Notes: generated from the sequence alone by a model not told the origin. A stretch of 64,000 nt of DNA from an uncultured Aquimarina sp. (GCA_947498935.1 CANMMM010000008.1:124001-188000); one strand, 5' to 3'; shown: positions 18,277-28,168, counted from the stretch's first letter. Made by a program: numbers and translations.

Positions 18277-18864
18277 ATGCCACCTAAAAATTTAGAGCAC
18301 GTTTTTAATGATATTGATTTTGCCAATGCTAAAGACCCAAACACAGAAATAGTTGATGGAAATTCTATTCCAAAAGAACTAATTTATGGGCAGCGCATGT
18401 CGCTACTATTGGATAAATTTCATCCAAATGCATCAGAAGCGGTACAAATAGCGGCAAGAGCACAACATATTTGCAGGTGGGAAATCCCTAGAAAAGACTA
18501 TCCTCTGGATCGCGTAGGATACCTTAAATGGAGAACCGAACTAAAAAAATTCCATGCCGATAAAGCGGCTGCAATACTTACTAAAAATGGATGCTCAACA
18601 GAAATCATTGAACGTGTATCCTTTTTATTACAAAAAAAGAAGCTTAAGAAAGACAGCGAAACACAACTACTAGAGGATGTGATTTGCCTTGTCTTTCTTG
18701 AGTTTTATTACGATGCCTTTAGTGTAAAACACACAGATGAAAAGGTGATAGATATTCTACAAAAAACATGGAAAAAAATGTCTGAAAAAGGACATGAAGC
18801 GGCACTACAAATCCACTATTCCGAAAAAGGTTTACAACTGATTAAACAAGCCTTGGACTTATAA
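18277..18864 (+). CDS. DUF4202 family protein of the nirBD operon
   Basis: The 195-residue soluble protein is mainly alpha-helical, without signal or membrane segments. Motifs include RMSLLLDKFHPNASEAVQIA, RAQHICRWEIPRKDYPLDR (with H and charged residues that look conserved), YLKWR and VCLVFLEFYYDAF. I recognise it as DUF4202, a family repeatedly found beside nirB/nirD; its biochemical role is unknown. The His and acidic residues around RAQHICRWE and LEDVICLVFLE recall HD-like all-helical metal hydrolases, but I cannot prove that. It sits 21 bp before the kinase gene. Confidence 0.8.
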   Translation: MPPKNLEHVFNDIDFANAKDPNTEIVDGNSIPKELIYGQRMSLLLDKFHPNASEAVQIAARAQHICRWEIPRKDYPLDRVGYLKWRTELKKFHADKAAAILTKNGCSTEIIERVSFLLQKKKLKKDSETQLLEDVICLVFLEFYYDAFSVKHTDEKVIDILQKTWKKMSEKGHEAALQIHYSEKGLQLIKQALDL

Positions 18865-18885
18865 AACAGTGAGCGGCAGTATTAC

Positions 18886-20226
18886 ATGAAGATCACTAAA
18901 CATATTCAGCATCTATACATAGGAGTATCTATTGGGATACTTTCTGTAGGCATCGCTATAGCGAATCTTTGGTACCAACTAGCCTACCCTATTTTAACTA
19001 CTATTTTTCTAATCATTTTCTGTAGTAGCTGTATTATAGTATACAGAAGCATTTTTTCTATTCAGAAACAAATGCTTCTGCTTCAAAAAAAAGCAGCAGA
19101 AGCTACTGATAATATAGAGCGATTGCAAAAATCGAATTTGGTTAAAGAGCAACAGATCAAAGAACTCTCTACGCTTACTTACGCACTTGATCAAACACTA
19201 CTCTATGCCCGTGTGCATACCGATGGTACTATCATCAGTATCGGACAACGTTTTGCTAAATTAATCCTAGCTTCTAGCAAGCATAAAGGAAAAAATATAG
19301 CTGAATACATGAAATTAGGCGAACTACAAAGAAATAGTATCCTACAGCTCATCGCACAGAACAAAGGAGGTGTTTTTAATGAAGAATTTTTTTTTCAGAG
19401 TCACCACCAAAAAAAAATATGGCTTAACGTCTCTATCCTTAGTGTATTTAAGCCTTCTGGTACTGTAGAAAAGCTACTCATATGCACCGATATTACAAAA
19501 CGTAAAGAAGCCAAAACTGAGATCGAAGAACTCAGAGCCCTGCACTACCAAAAACAAGAAGAACGCCAGAAAACCAACGCAAGTCTTATCGTAGAAGCCC
19601 AAGAAGAAGAACGAAAAAGAATCGCCAAAGAGATTCATGACAGTATTGGACAGATGCTTACTGCATTAAAGTTTAATATAGAATCTATCAACCCAGCGCA
19701 AGTAGATAAAATGAATCAAAAAATAGAAGGCCTTAAAAAACTTTCTAAAGACTTGATACAAGGCATCAGAATGGCCACCTTTAACCTCACACCTCCAGAA
19801 CTGAAAGATTATGGCGTGATCAAAGCATTGCAAAAAATGACCTATGAGCTGAATCGCCTTACCAATAAAAATATCATTTTCGAAGACCAAACTTCCCAAA
19901 TTCTACGATTTGATTCCTTAGTAGAAACCAATCTATACAGAGTAACGCAAGAAGCTATTAATAATGCCGTGAAATATGCAGAAGCTTCTTTTATCATGGT
20001 CACCATTAATGCATCAGAAAACCTACTGAGCATTACCATACAAGATAATGGAAAAGGCTTTGACATAAACAGCATACCTTCTAAGCCCAAAAACAATGCT
20101 GAAGGTGGTATGGGGCTATTTTTTATGAAAGAACGCATGAACTATATAAATGGTAGAATTTTTATCAATTCTGCTCCTAATAATGGAACACGAATTACTT
20201 TAAATTATCCCATGAACACCACTTAA
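18886..20226 (+). CDS. NarX/DegS-type sensor histidine kinase (PAS, HisKA_3)
   Basis: The 446-residue kinase has two N-terminal membrane helices (about residues 11-30 and 35-52) with almost no periplasmic loop, then a coiled coil and a PAS-like domain (about 100-210). After that come a linker helix, HisKA_3 with phosphoacceptor His251 in RIAKEIHDSIGQML, and a HATPase domain (NNAVKYAEA, DNGKGFD, GGMGLFFMKERM). The lack of a sizeable sensor loop argues for a cytoplasmic or membrane signal detected through PAS rather than external nitrate as in NarX. It is the last recognised gene of the nirBD operon and probably phosphorylates the NarL-like regulator at 12861-13541. Confidence 0.92.
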   Translation: MKITKHIQHLYIGVSIGILSVGIAIANLWYQLAYPILTTIFLIIFCSSCIIVYRSIFSIQKQMLLLQKKAAEATDNIERLQKSNLVKEQQIKELSTLTYALDQTLLYARVHTDGTIISIGQRFAKLILASSKHKGKNIAEYMKLGELQRNSILQLIAQNKGGVFNEEFFFQSHHQKKIWLNVSILSVFKPSGTVEKLLICTDITKRKEAKTEIEELRALHYQKQEERQKTNASLIVEAQEEERKRIAKEIHDSIGQMLTALKFNIESINPAQVDKMNQKIEGLKKLSKDLIQGIRMATFNLTPPELKDYGVIKALQKMTYELNRLTNKNIIFEDQTSQILRFDSLVETNLYRVTQEAINNAVKYAEASFIMVTINASENLLSITIQDNGKGFDINSIPSKPKNNAEGGMGLFFMKERMNYINGRIFINSAPNNGTRITLNYPMNTT

Positions 20227-20273
20227 TCACACATACACTAAGCAAAAGAACTAACCCCAAAATTAACACTATC

Positions 20274-20651
20274 GTGAGTAAAAAGAAGAAAGAAGTAAAA
20301 TACATAATGAATTGGGAGTCTCAAAAAGTCTACAAGCAAGAGACAATCAGTAGTAAATTTGTAAAATTTCTGAAAGAAGAAGAAGTAGCAGCCCTTATTT
20401 CCGAACAAGATACTCAATTAGGCATTATTTCTGAACGAAATAGCATTGATTGGATTGACCCCAAAGAAAACAATGAATTATGGGAAGATAGTGTCCAACA
20501 GCATATCTGCGAAAAAATACTGATAGACGATGATGATGATCATTTTGTACGATGTGAATACAATGAGTTCAAAGGCAATTATTTCTATGTAGCAAGTCTA
20601 TGGCAACTCCACAACAAAAAAAATCTAATCATCTTAGAGCATTACCACTAA
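20274..20651 (+). CDS. Hypothetical acidic protein downstream of the nitrate-island kinase
   Basis: A soluble protein of 125 residues if it starts at GTG 20274, or 114 from ATG 20307. No signal peptide or recognised family. It has an acidic run (ILIDDDDDHF) and aromatic-rich strands at the C-terminus (EYNEFKGNYFYVASLWQLH). It lies 47 bp after the histidine kinase on the same strand and could be co-transcribed. Confidence 0.6.
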   Translation: MSKKKKEVKYIMNWESQKVYKQETISSKFVKFLKEEEVAALISEQDTQLGIISERNSIDWIDPKENNELWEDSVQQHICEKILIDDDDDHFVRCEYNEFKGNYFYVASLWQLHNKKNLIILEHYH

Positions 20652-21309
20652 TCAAAAAATAAAAAAAACACATATTCCCCCACTTTTTTGGGAAAATTAC
20701 CATCTTCAGAGGAATGTTAATCGTACTAGATTTTCCAGTTATACAATCAAAACTACCTTTGATACAAAAATACACCCCTTTTATGTAATACAAATCATTA
20801 AAAAATACACTTTTAGTACATTTGATACATGCTAATACAACACACACAGTAGTAGCTACATGATACAGCAGTATGATGCATTAGAACAAAATAACGAATT
20901 CGCTTAGCTATTATTTAAACTGATGCTTTAACCTTGTTTTCTTTTGATAAAGTTGTAGTCTTTGGATATAGTTTTAGGTAAACTTTCTACTCCTTTTGTC
21001 AAAACAGTTTAGAACTACTAGCAGCACGTTATCTCTGATGCATCACAGCTGTACATACATTATATATAGCTAATCTCTACTTAGATAGTAGTTATTACTA
21101 CATATAAACATATACAAGTATACAACACATACATATTTTGTGTAGAATAAAGTTTACACACACCCTTTATAACCACGATGCTTTATATAAAAACAGTATC
21201 TTAAAACTATAAGATTGATTATAAACAAAATTTATGTAGCATGTATACAAATTGCCACAAGCTAAACAGTATATTATTTAAAATGTAAAGTAGTAGGTAG
21301 TACTACAAC
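20652..21309. other. 658-bp intergenic gap, no gene recognised
   Basis: Very AT-rich sequence between the nitrate island and the convergent glycolytic cluster. No protein-like ORF, RNA gene, family A or family B copy was seen. It is rich in short ATACA/TGTAT words and is the longest featureless stretch in the window. Confidence 0.5.
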
Positions 21310-22179
21310 CTAGTTTACAGGATATTTCTTTTTAATTACATCATTACGATAGTAATCGATAATACCATCAATAGGTCTACGTACGATGTTCCCTACCGTA
21401 AGATGATAAGGCCATACAGCAGCTCTAATAATATCTTCACTAAAATGCGCGATAGAACCTATAAAGTGTACAGGTACATTCTGTGCTTCTGGGAAACATA
21501 ATACTCTCGTTTCTACAAACTCTTGAATACCTTCTGTAATAATCTTATAGAAATACCCATTACGCTCACTCGTAAAAATAAATTCTGCAAAAGAAGCTAA
21601 ATATGTATTAGGATTTGATTTCTTATATAGATTCTCTTTGATCGTATCGGAAGTTAAGTCGAATCGTTTCTCGAATTCTGATGCCACTTCAGGTGGCATT
21701 CTTTTGTAGTAATAATCTCTAATAAGTCGTTTTCCGAAGTAATTTCCACTTGCTTCATCCATTAAGATATATCCTAATGAGTCTACAGCCATGTGTATTT
21801 CATCTCCATCGAAATAACAGCTATTAGATCCAGTACCTAATATACATACGATACCAGGTTCGGTAGTAGCAGCATATACTGCAGCTACCATATCTTCTTT
21901 TACTAACACCTCTGCATTTACAAAAAAGTTTTCGAATACCTTTTGTAGCATTGCAGCTGGTTTTTCTGTACCACATCCCGCACCATAAAAATGAACCGCC
22001 TCTATAGACGCACTGTGGGATACTAAGTCTGCATTGTCTTGAATTCTTTTTTCTAACAAAGACTTTTCGAATACAGCAGGATTTAACCCTTCTGTACGGG
22101 TTTTAAACACAATCTCTCCTGTACTATCCAGAAGAATCCAATCGCATTTTGTAGAACCACCATCAGCTATTAAAATCAT
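21310..22179 (-). CDS. BadF/BadG-type ATPase, N-acetylglucosamine kinase-like sugar kinase
   Basis: The 289-residue protein has the ASKHA phosphate-1 motif ADGGSTKCDW at the N-terminus and a phosphate-2/adenosine region with LGTGSNSCYFDG (about residue 115). This is the BadF/BadG/BcrA fold used by N-acetylglucosamine kinases. It is the third gene of a pfkA-gapA-kinase cluster, 97 bp after gapA with a terminator-like hairpin between them. A sugar-phosphorylating job feeding glycolysis is likely; glucose (released by maltose phosphorylase) and GlcNAc are both possible substrates. Substrate specificity cannot be read from sequence. Confidence 0.82.
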   Translation of the reverse strand: MILIADGGSTKCDWILLDSTGEIVFKTRTEGLNPAVFEKSLLEKRIQDNADLVSHSASIEAVHFYGAGCGTEKPAAMLQKVFENFFVNAEVLVKEDMVAAVYAATTEPGIVCILGTGSNSCYFDGDEIHMAVDSLGYILMDEASGNYFGKRLIRDYYYKRMPPEVASEFEKRFDLTSDTIKENLYKKSNPNTYLASFAEFIFTSERNGYFYKIITEGIQEFVETRVLCFPEAQNVPVHFIGSIAHFSEDIIRAAVWPYHLTVGNIVRRPIDGIIDYYRNDVIKKKYPVN

Positions 22180-22223
22180 TTTTAGAGTATTTTTATGTTA
22201 TAAATATTTAGTAAAAGAGATAA

Positions 22224-22261
22224 TAAAAAAGCCCCAATAATTGTATACATATTAGGGCCTT
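22224..22261 (-). terminator. Attenuating terminator after gapA
   Basis: On the minus strand a stem of GGGC/GCCC with AT-rich extension is followed by TTTTTTATT. It lies 16 bp after the gapA stop, so it may separate gapA from the kinase gene or lower the latter's expression. Confidence 0.65.
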
Positions 22262-22276
22262 GTATATTTCAGATTC

Positions 22277-23326
<1,050 letters not shown>

Positions 23327-24313
23327 TTACACAGAGGTAATGTCTGCAACCTTAACCAATCGATCGTGTTGATGTATTCTTTTCTCTAGTGCTTTGGTTA
23401 GAGATACCAATGTTACATTTTTATGTACAATTCCTACCATCATTTCGCTTTTACCTTCTAATAAGGCCTCTACAGCACCTACACCTAATTTACTGGCCAA
23501 TACCCTATCAAAACAGCTAGGTGCTCCTCCTCTTTGTATATGTCCTAATACTGAAACTCGCACTTCATACCCTTTTAGGTTTTCTTCTACATATTCACCG
23601 AGTTCAAATATATTTTTTCCAGATTTATCACCCTCAGCTACAACTATGATACTAGAGGTTTTTCCAGATTTTTTGCTTTTTCGTAGTGATTCAATCAATC
23701 GATCCACTCCCATATCTTCTTCTGGGATTAGGATTTCCTCTGCACCAGCACCGATACCTGCATTTAATGCTATATCACCTGCATCTCTACCCATTACTTC
23801 GATCAGAAATAAACGATTGTGCGAACTAGCAGTATCTCTAATTTTATCAATCGCATCTACTACTGTATTTAGTGCAGTATCATATCCGATTGTATAATCA
23901 GTACCATTGATATCGTTATCTATAGTTCCAGGAATCCCTACTACTGGAAAATTAAATTCTTCTGATAATTTAAGTGCTCCTGTAAAACTTCCATCTCCTC
24001 CAATGACTACAAGCGCATCAATTTGATTTTTTACCAAATTGTCATGTGCTTTCTTTCGTCCTTCTACAGTACGAAATTCATCACATCTTGCAGACTTTAA
24101 GAAGGTTCCACCTTTATTAACAATATTTCTTACCGAGCGTGCATTAAGTTCTAGAATCTCATTTTGGATCAGACCCTCATATCCTTTATAGACTCCAAAA
24201 CAGTCTATCTTATAATAACTACAGGCACGAACCACTGCACGTATTGCAGCGTTCATTCCAGGGGCATCTCCCCCAGAGGTAAGTACGGCTATTTTGTTTA
24301 CTTTATTTATCAT
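23327..24313 (-). CDS. pfkA: ATP-dependent 6-phosphofructokinase
   Basis: The protein of about 328 residues has the ATP loop TSGGDAPGMNAAIRA, GGDGSFTGA and the active-site motif PGTIDNDINGTDYTIGYDTA. The small side chains (GGDGS, and G rather than K before TIDND) point to ATP rather than pyrophosphate use. Start is ATG 24313, giving the usual short N-terminus; an in-frame TTG lies three codons earlier. It commits sugar phosphates to glycolysis. A LacI-like palindrome lies about 50 bp upstream, which may connect it to the starch locus regulator. Confidence 0.96.
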   Translation of the reverse strand: MINKVNKIAVLTSGGDAPGMNAAIRAVVRACSYYKIDCFGVYKGYEGLIQNEILELNARSVRNIVNKGGTFLKSARCDEFRTVEGRKKAHDNLVKNQIDALVVIGGDGSFTGALKLSEEFNFPVVGIPGTIDNDINGTDYTIGYDTALNTVVDAIDKIRDTASSHNRLFLIEVMGRDAGDIALNAGIGAGAEEILIPEEDMGVDRLIESLRKSKKSGKTSSIIVVAEGDKSGKNIFELGEYVEENLKGYEVRVSVLGHIQRGGAPSCFDRVLASKLGVGAVEALLEGKSEMMVGIVHKNVTLVSLTKALEKRIHQHDRLVKVADITSV

Positions 24314-24363
24314 CGGAGCCAAAACTATTGTTAATGGTTTTAATAACCTAATTTAGCGAAAAT

Positions 24364-24377
24364 CTAAAACGTTTTCG
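24364..24377. promoter_or_regulatory. LacI-type palindromic operator candidate upstream of pfkA
   Basis: CTAAAACGTTTTCG contains the perfect 10-bp palindrome AAAACGTTTT, centred on CG as in LacI-family operators. It differs at three positions from the CGCAAACGTTTTCG between the lacI-type gene and susC. It lies 51 bp upstream of the pfkA ATG. Confidence 0.5.
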
Positions 24378-24635
24378 GTTAATAAATTCAGTATATCCTC
24401 ACAAAAAATGTACGGTTTTAACATATTTTCGCGCATAAAATTACGGAATAATCGATCCTCTAACATATTCTATACAATACTCTAAAAAATTATTACTCAA
24501 CTATACTGCATCCCTAATTTCGCAGTGCTAAAGATCGCGATTTTATCATATTAAAAAAAATGAAAGCAAAAAATAATATTCCTCTCAAAAAAAGGTAGGT
24601 TTTTATACCAATTCATTGTGTTTTTATCAGTAGTA

Positions 24636-24795
24636 GGGCGTTCCCCAAGGGTCGGGCTATCCGTTATATCTTTTTTGTTTTGTTTAAAAGAAGTGGTTTA
24701 CACTTTTTGTAATTGGCTATAAAAATGATCTTTTGTAATCAAAAAAGTGTAGATAACTTCTAAACAAAAAAGGATGCCACTGCTATCCCTAACGC
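24636..24795 (+). repeat. Family A repeat, copy A3 (subtype II), interrupted by family B copy B1
   Basis: Both conserved A ends are present (GGGCGTTCCCCAAGGG... and ...CTGCTATCCCTAACGC). The hairpin arms ATCTTTTTTGTTT and AAACAAAAAAGGAT are separated by a 71-bp family B element, making this copy 160 bp rather than about 87. The rest of the 643-bp gap between the divergent pfkA and LRR lipoprotein genes holds only the pfkA operator candidate. Confidence 0.85.
24690..24760 (+). repeat. Family B inverted-repeat element, copy B1 (short, nested in A3)
   Basis: It begins GAAGTGGTTTACACTTTTT, keeps the internal box GGCTATAAAAATGATCTTTTG, and ends AAAAAAGTGTAGATAACTTC. About 90 bp of the full-length core are missing. 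Terminal inverted repeats remain. Confidence 0.75.
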
Positions 24796-24956
24796 AAAAT
24801 CATCTCTATACATTAAAAATCAAGTATATAAATGAGCTTTGTAAATCTTTTTTCTGAAAAGAAAACACTTTAAAAAATCACAAGTATCTATTTTAAAATA
24901 TATTATGACTATATTAACACTTTATTTAACATTTACACAACCCCAATATAATAGCT

Positions 24957-26522
24957 ATGAAAAACAGAAACGTAACTTTTCTTCTCATCTATGTTTTATT
25001 GTTCTTTAGTTGTAATTCATCAGATGATGGTGCAACTGTAGTAGAACCGGAGATAATTAACGATTCCCCAGAGATTGAAATAGAAACTGAAATATACAAT
25101 GAAATTAACTTTGGAGACATTGTACAAAATATTTCGAACACAAAAACATTTACTGTCAAAAATATTGGAAATTCCGATTTGATAATCGACAATATACAGA
25201 TCCCTGAAAATTTTTCTATTGACTTCACTTCAGGTACTATTGCGCCCTTTTCTTCTAGGGAAATCAAACTGACTTTTTCACCTACTACTATTGATAGTTA
25301 TAGTGGTGAACTGAATATTACATCTAACGCGGTCAATACGCCTCCTAGTATTAAAATTAATGCCAATGGCGTAAGTGAAATATTTCCTGATTTTATTTTT
25401 TTAAAAGGTCGACAAGAAGTTGAAGATTTTATACAAAGAGGATATACAAAAGTCAATGGACCTCTTCATATTTCTGGCATTGATATTACCAGTTTATCTA
25501 TCTTAAGCCAAATAAAAGAAGTAAAAAGTTTATTCATTAAAGCTACTAAGATTAAAAGCTTAGAGGGAGTACAAGGAATAAAGGTAACTGATAAAATATC
25601 AATTGAAAGTAATTCCTATTTGACGAATATAGATGTTTTTCCAAAAATAACTTATTTAAAAAATATATTTATATATGGTAATACACTACTTAAAGCTATT
25701 GATGGACTTTCTTGTATAGAAGAAATCAATTTGTTAACTCTCCGAGATAATGAAGCTTTAGAAAATATTGATGGCTTAGCGAATCTAAAAACAGTTCATA
25801 TTAAATTTGAATTAGACCGAAATCCAGTTTTACAAAACATAAACGGTCTTTCTTCTCTAGAAAAAGCAGATATCATAACAATTCACTCTTGTCCTATTTT
25901 AGAGGACCTCAATGGACTATCGGCTCTTAAATCAGTAAATGAAATAGATATTCGAGATAATTCGAGCTTGTACAATTACTGTGGTTTTCAACAATCAATA
26001 GAAAACACAAACTCTTTACTAACTTTTAGAAATCGCTATAACCCAGACCGTTCTCATATCATAAATGGTGAATGTAGTAGAGAAGTACCAACTGGCGTTT
26101 ATGATATGCAACTAATAATAAATAGTAAATCTGATATAGAATTTTTTGTTACCAACCAATTTCATACCATAGAAGGTGATCTTGTGATATCCGTTAGTTC
26201 TAGCATTGATCCGTTGTTTACATTAACCTTTTTAGAAAGTTTAAAAGAAGTACAAGGTAGTTTAAAAATCAAAAAAACAGCCTTAATGAATCTAAATGGA
26301 TTAGAAAATTTAGCCTATGTTGGTGGTTTTATTACAATTGAAGATAATGAAATGCTGAGTGACTTTTGTGGTATCTTACCATTGATCAATAATGGAAAAA
26401 TCAACAAGAAAGAACCTCTTTTGTATCGTAACGGAATTGCATCTCCCGACAGGTATGTTTGTAGAAACAATTTGTATAACCCTACTTTTGAGGATTTACA
26501 AAATGAAATATGTACACCCTAA
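24957..26522 (+). CDS. Surface lipoprotein with ASH/HYDIN-like domain and two leucine-rich receptor-L-like blocks
   Basis: The 521-residue protein starts with a lipoprotein signal (LLFFSCNSSDDG). Residues about 40-140 form an Ig-like choice-of-anchor D domain (INFGDIVQNISNTKTFTVKN, FSPTTIDSYSGELNITSNA). Then follow two irregular leucine-rich blocks resembling eukaryotic receptor L domains, each ending in a similar Cys-containing cap (YNYCGFQ...FRNRYNPDRSHI and LSDFCGIL...LLYRNGIASPDRYVC). Phrases such as SLEGVQGIKV and NIDGLANLKTV give the repeat. It is monocistronic, flanked by A3 and a bidirectional terminator. Ligand binding or adhesion is likely; the partner is unknown. Confidence 0.82.
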   Translation: MKNRNVTFLLIYVLLFFSCNSSDDGATVVEPEIINDSPEIEIETEIYNEINFGDIVQNISNTKTFTVKNIGNSDLIIDNIQIPENFSIDFTSGTIAPFSSREIKLTFSPTTIDSYSGELNITSNAVNTPPSIKINANGVSEIFPDFIFLKGRQEVEDFIQRGYTKVNGPLHISGIDITSLSILSQIKEVKSLFIKATKIKSLEGVQGIKVTDKISIESNSYLTNIDVFPKITYLKNIFIYGNTLLKAIDGLSCIEEINLLTLRDNEALENIDGLANLKTVHIKFELDRNPVLQNINGLSSLEKADIITIHSCPILEDLNGLSALKSVNEIDIRDNSSLYNYCGFQQSIENTNSLLTFRNRYNPDRSHIINGECSREVPTGVYDMQLIINSKSDIEFFVTNQFHTIEGDLVISVSSSIDPLFTLTFLESLKEVQGSLKIKKTALMNLNGLENLAYVGGFITIEDNEMLSDFCGILPLINNGKINKKEPLLYRNGIASPDRYVCRNNLYNPTFEDLQNEICTP

Positions 26523-26657
26523 AGTAAGTTACTAGCATTTTTTGATCTACAAACTTTTCATAAACTTGTACAAAGCTATTGGGTAAGAATAAAACAGTAA
26601 CTTTATAGTATGATTAAAGAAGATTCATGTTCGCTAATCACATGCGATACTGGATTC

Positions 26658-26705
26658 CTAAAAACTAAAATTGCGCTCTTGGTGGAGCGCCATTTTAGTT
26701 TTTAG
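26658..26705. terminator. Bidirectional terminator between convergent LRR lipoprotein and amylase genes
   Basis: Arms CTAAAAACTAAAAT and ATTTTAGTTTTTAG with an inner GCGCTC/GAGCGC stem form a long hairpin that has A/T runs on both sides. The genes on each side end 136 bp and 13 bp away. Confidence 0.85.
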
Positions 26706-26717
26706 AAATTGCTGATA

Positions 26718-28115
26718 TCATAATTCATCTAATATCCAGTACCCCCAAGGCTTTAGATTGTACTGCTGTCCTAGGGTGAGTTGTTTAGCAGTACCTGACA
26801 GATACTCCGTGGCAGTAGCGGTATAGTCCATCGTAAAGGTGACGGGCTGGTCTGTCATATTAGCAACAAAGGTAAGCGCTTTGCCCGCTTTGGCTCTGGT
26901 AAAGGCTAGGATGGCTGTATCATTAGAGGTTTTAATTCGGGTATAGGAGGCGGCCTGCTTCCCCCCGTGTAGTGCTGGATGGGTGTTTTTTAGGGTTCCT
27001 AATTGCTGATATAATGGATAGAATGTACCCTTTTGCTTAGGAATGGTGTCTTTTTCAAAAAACAACAGTCGCTTTTCCATATCATATTCTTGCCCCGAGT
27101 AGATCAAAGGCATGCCTGGAGCGGTATAACTGAGGGCTGCAAATAGTTCTTTGGCTGCGCCCATACGTTCGGTAACCGTACCATTCCATGAGTTTTCGTC
27201 ATGATTAGAGGTAAAATTCATCAGGATGTCGTCTTGGGCATATAGGCTATCATTTTTGTGCATTTGCTGATCCCATGCTGTTGCATCTTTTTTGCCTTGC
27301 GCAATGCTATTCATCACATGATGGGTGTCCCATGCATAGCCCATATCAAAGGCTTGTTGCTGCAATTCAGGCTCCCACCCTTCTGCTAACATGAATAGGG
27401 GTTTTATTTTTTGTAATGCTGTAACGGTGTGTTCCCAAAAATCTACGGGTACCATCCCTGCTACATCACATCGAAAACCATCAATACCTTCTTGGGCTAC
27501 CCAATATTTCATGGCGGCTAACATCTCGGCTCGTAGCTGAGGATTATCATAATTCAGATCGGCTACGTCGGTCCAATCGGTACCTTCTGTATGGACGATC
27601 TCTCCTTTGGCATTCTGAGTGTAATACTCTGGGTGCTCTTGTATCCACGTATGATCCCACCCTGTGTGATTGGCTACCCAATCGAGTACGACATAAATTC
27701 CATGCTCATGGGCTGTACGTAATAGGGTTCTAAAATCTTCGATGGTTCCGAATTCTGGATTGACTTTGGTATAATCCGATACTGCATAGTAGCTACCTAA
27801 ACTTCCTTTGCTCTTAGTAGTAGAAATAGGATAAATGGGCATCAACCACAAGATTTTGACTCCTAATTGCTTAAGCGATGGTATGTCTTTGGTAAAGGCG
27901 CTAAAAGTACCTTCTGTAGAGTATTGCCTGATATTGGCTTCGTAGATAACAGCGTTTTCTAAAACGGCGTCATGCATAGGTGGTAATGCTGCTGTAGTAG
28001 TGGCCGTTTCTACTACTTGAGGAGTGGCTACTGTGGCCACTGCTGTGTCTTTGGGAGTTTGATTACAGGCTAGTAGCATAGTAATGGCTACGAGACAGGA
28101 AATGATTTTTTTCAT
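26718..28115 (-). CDS. GH13 alpha-amylase family lipoprotein (SusG/neopullulanase-like)
   Basis: ATG 28115 is chosen because it begins a clear lipoprotein signal (IISCLVAITMLLACNQ); an in-frame ATG 48 bp upstream would add a non-signal extension. The TIM barrel has the GH13 regions: VVLDWVANHTG (region I), DGFRCDVAGM with the nucleophile Asp (II), MLAEGWEP with the acid/base Glu (III) and FTSNHDEN with the transition-state Asp (IV). A C-terminal beta domain follows. It would cut alpha-1,4-glucans or maltodextrins at the cell envelope. It is the last gene of the - strand half of the starch locus, 660 bp after the GH65 gene, so probably separately transcribed. Confidence 0.92.
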   Translation of the reverse strand: MKKIISCLVAITMLLACNQTPKDTAVATVATPQVVETATTTAALPPMHDAVLENAVIYEANIRQYSTEGTFSAFTKDIPSLKQLGVKILWLMPIYPISTTKSKGSLGSYYAVSDYTKVNPEFGTIEDFRTLLRTAHEHGIYVVLDWVANHTGWDHTWIQEHPEYYTQNAKGEIVHTEGTDWTDVADLNYDNPQLRAEMLAAMKYWVAQEGIDGFRCDVAGMVPVDFWEHTVTALQKIKPLFMLAEGWEPELQQQAFDMGYAWDTHHVMNSIAQGKKDATAWDQQMHKNDSLYAQDDILMNFTSNHDENSWNGTVTERMGAAKELFAALSYTAPGMPLIYSGQEYDMEKRLLFFEKDTIPKQKGTFYPLYQQLGTLKNTHPALHGGKQAASYTRIKTSNDTAILAFTRAKAGKALTFVANMTDQPVTFTMDYTATATEYLSGTAKQLTLGQQYNLKPWGYWILDEL

Positions 28116-28168
28116 ATAAGTATGTGTTTGTGAATGTTCGTTATATCTGTTTATTAAACTCATTGTAT

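Noticed and set aside
20652-21309. Possible small RNA or gene in the long featureless gap
   Set aside because: No hairpin with T-run, promoter pair or protein-like frame could be supported; frames there are short and AT-driven.
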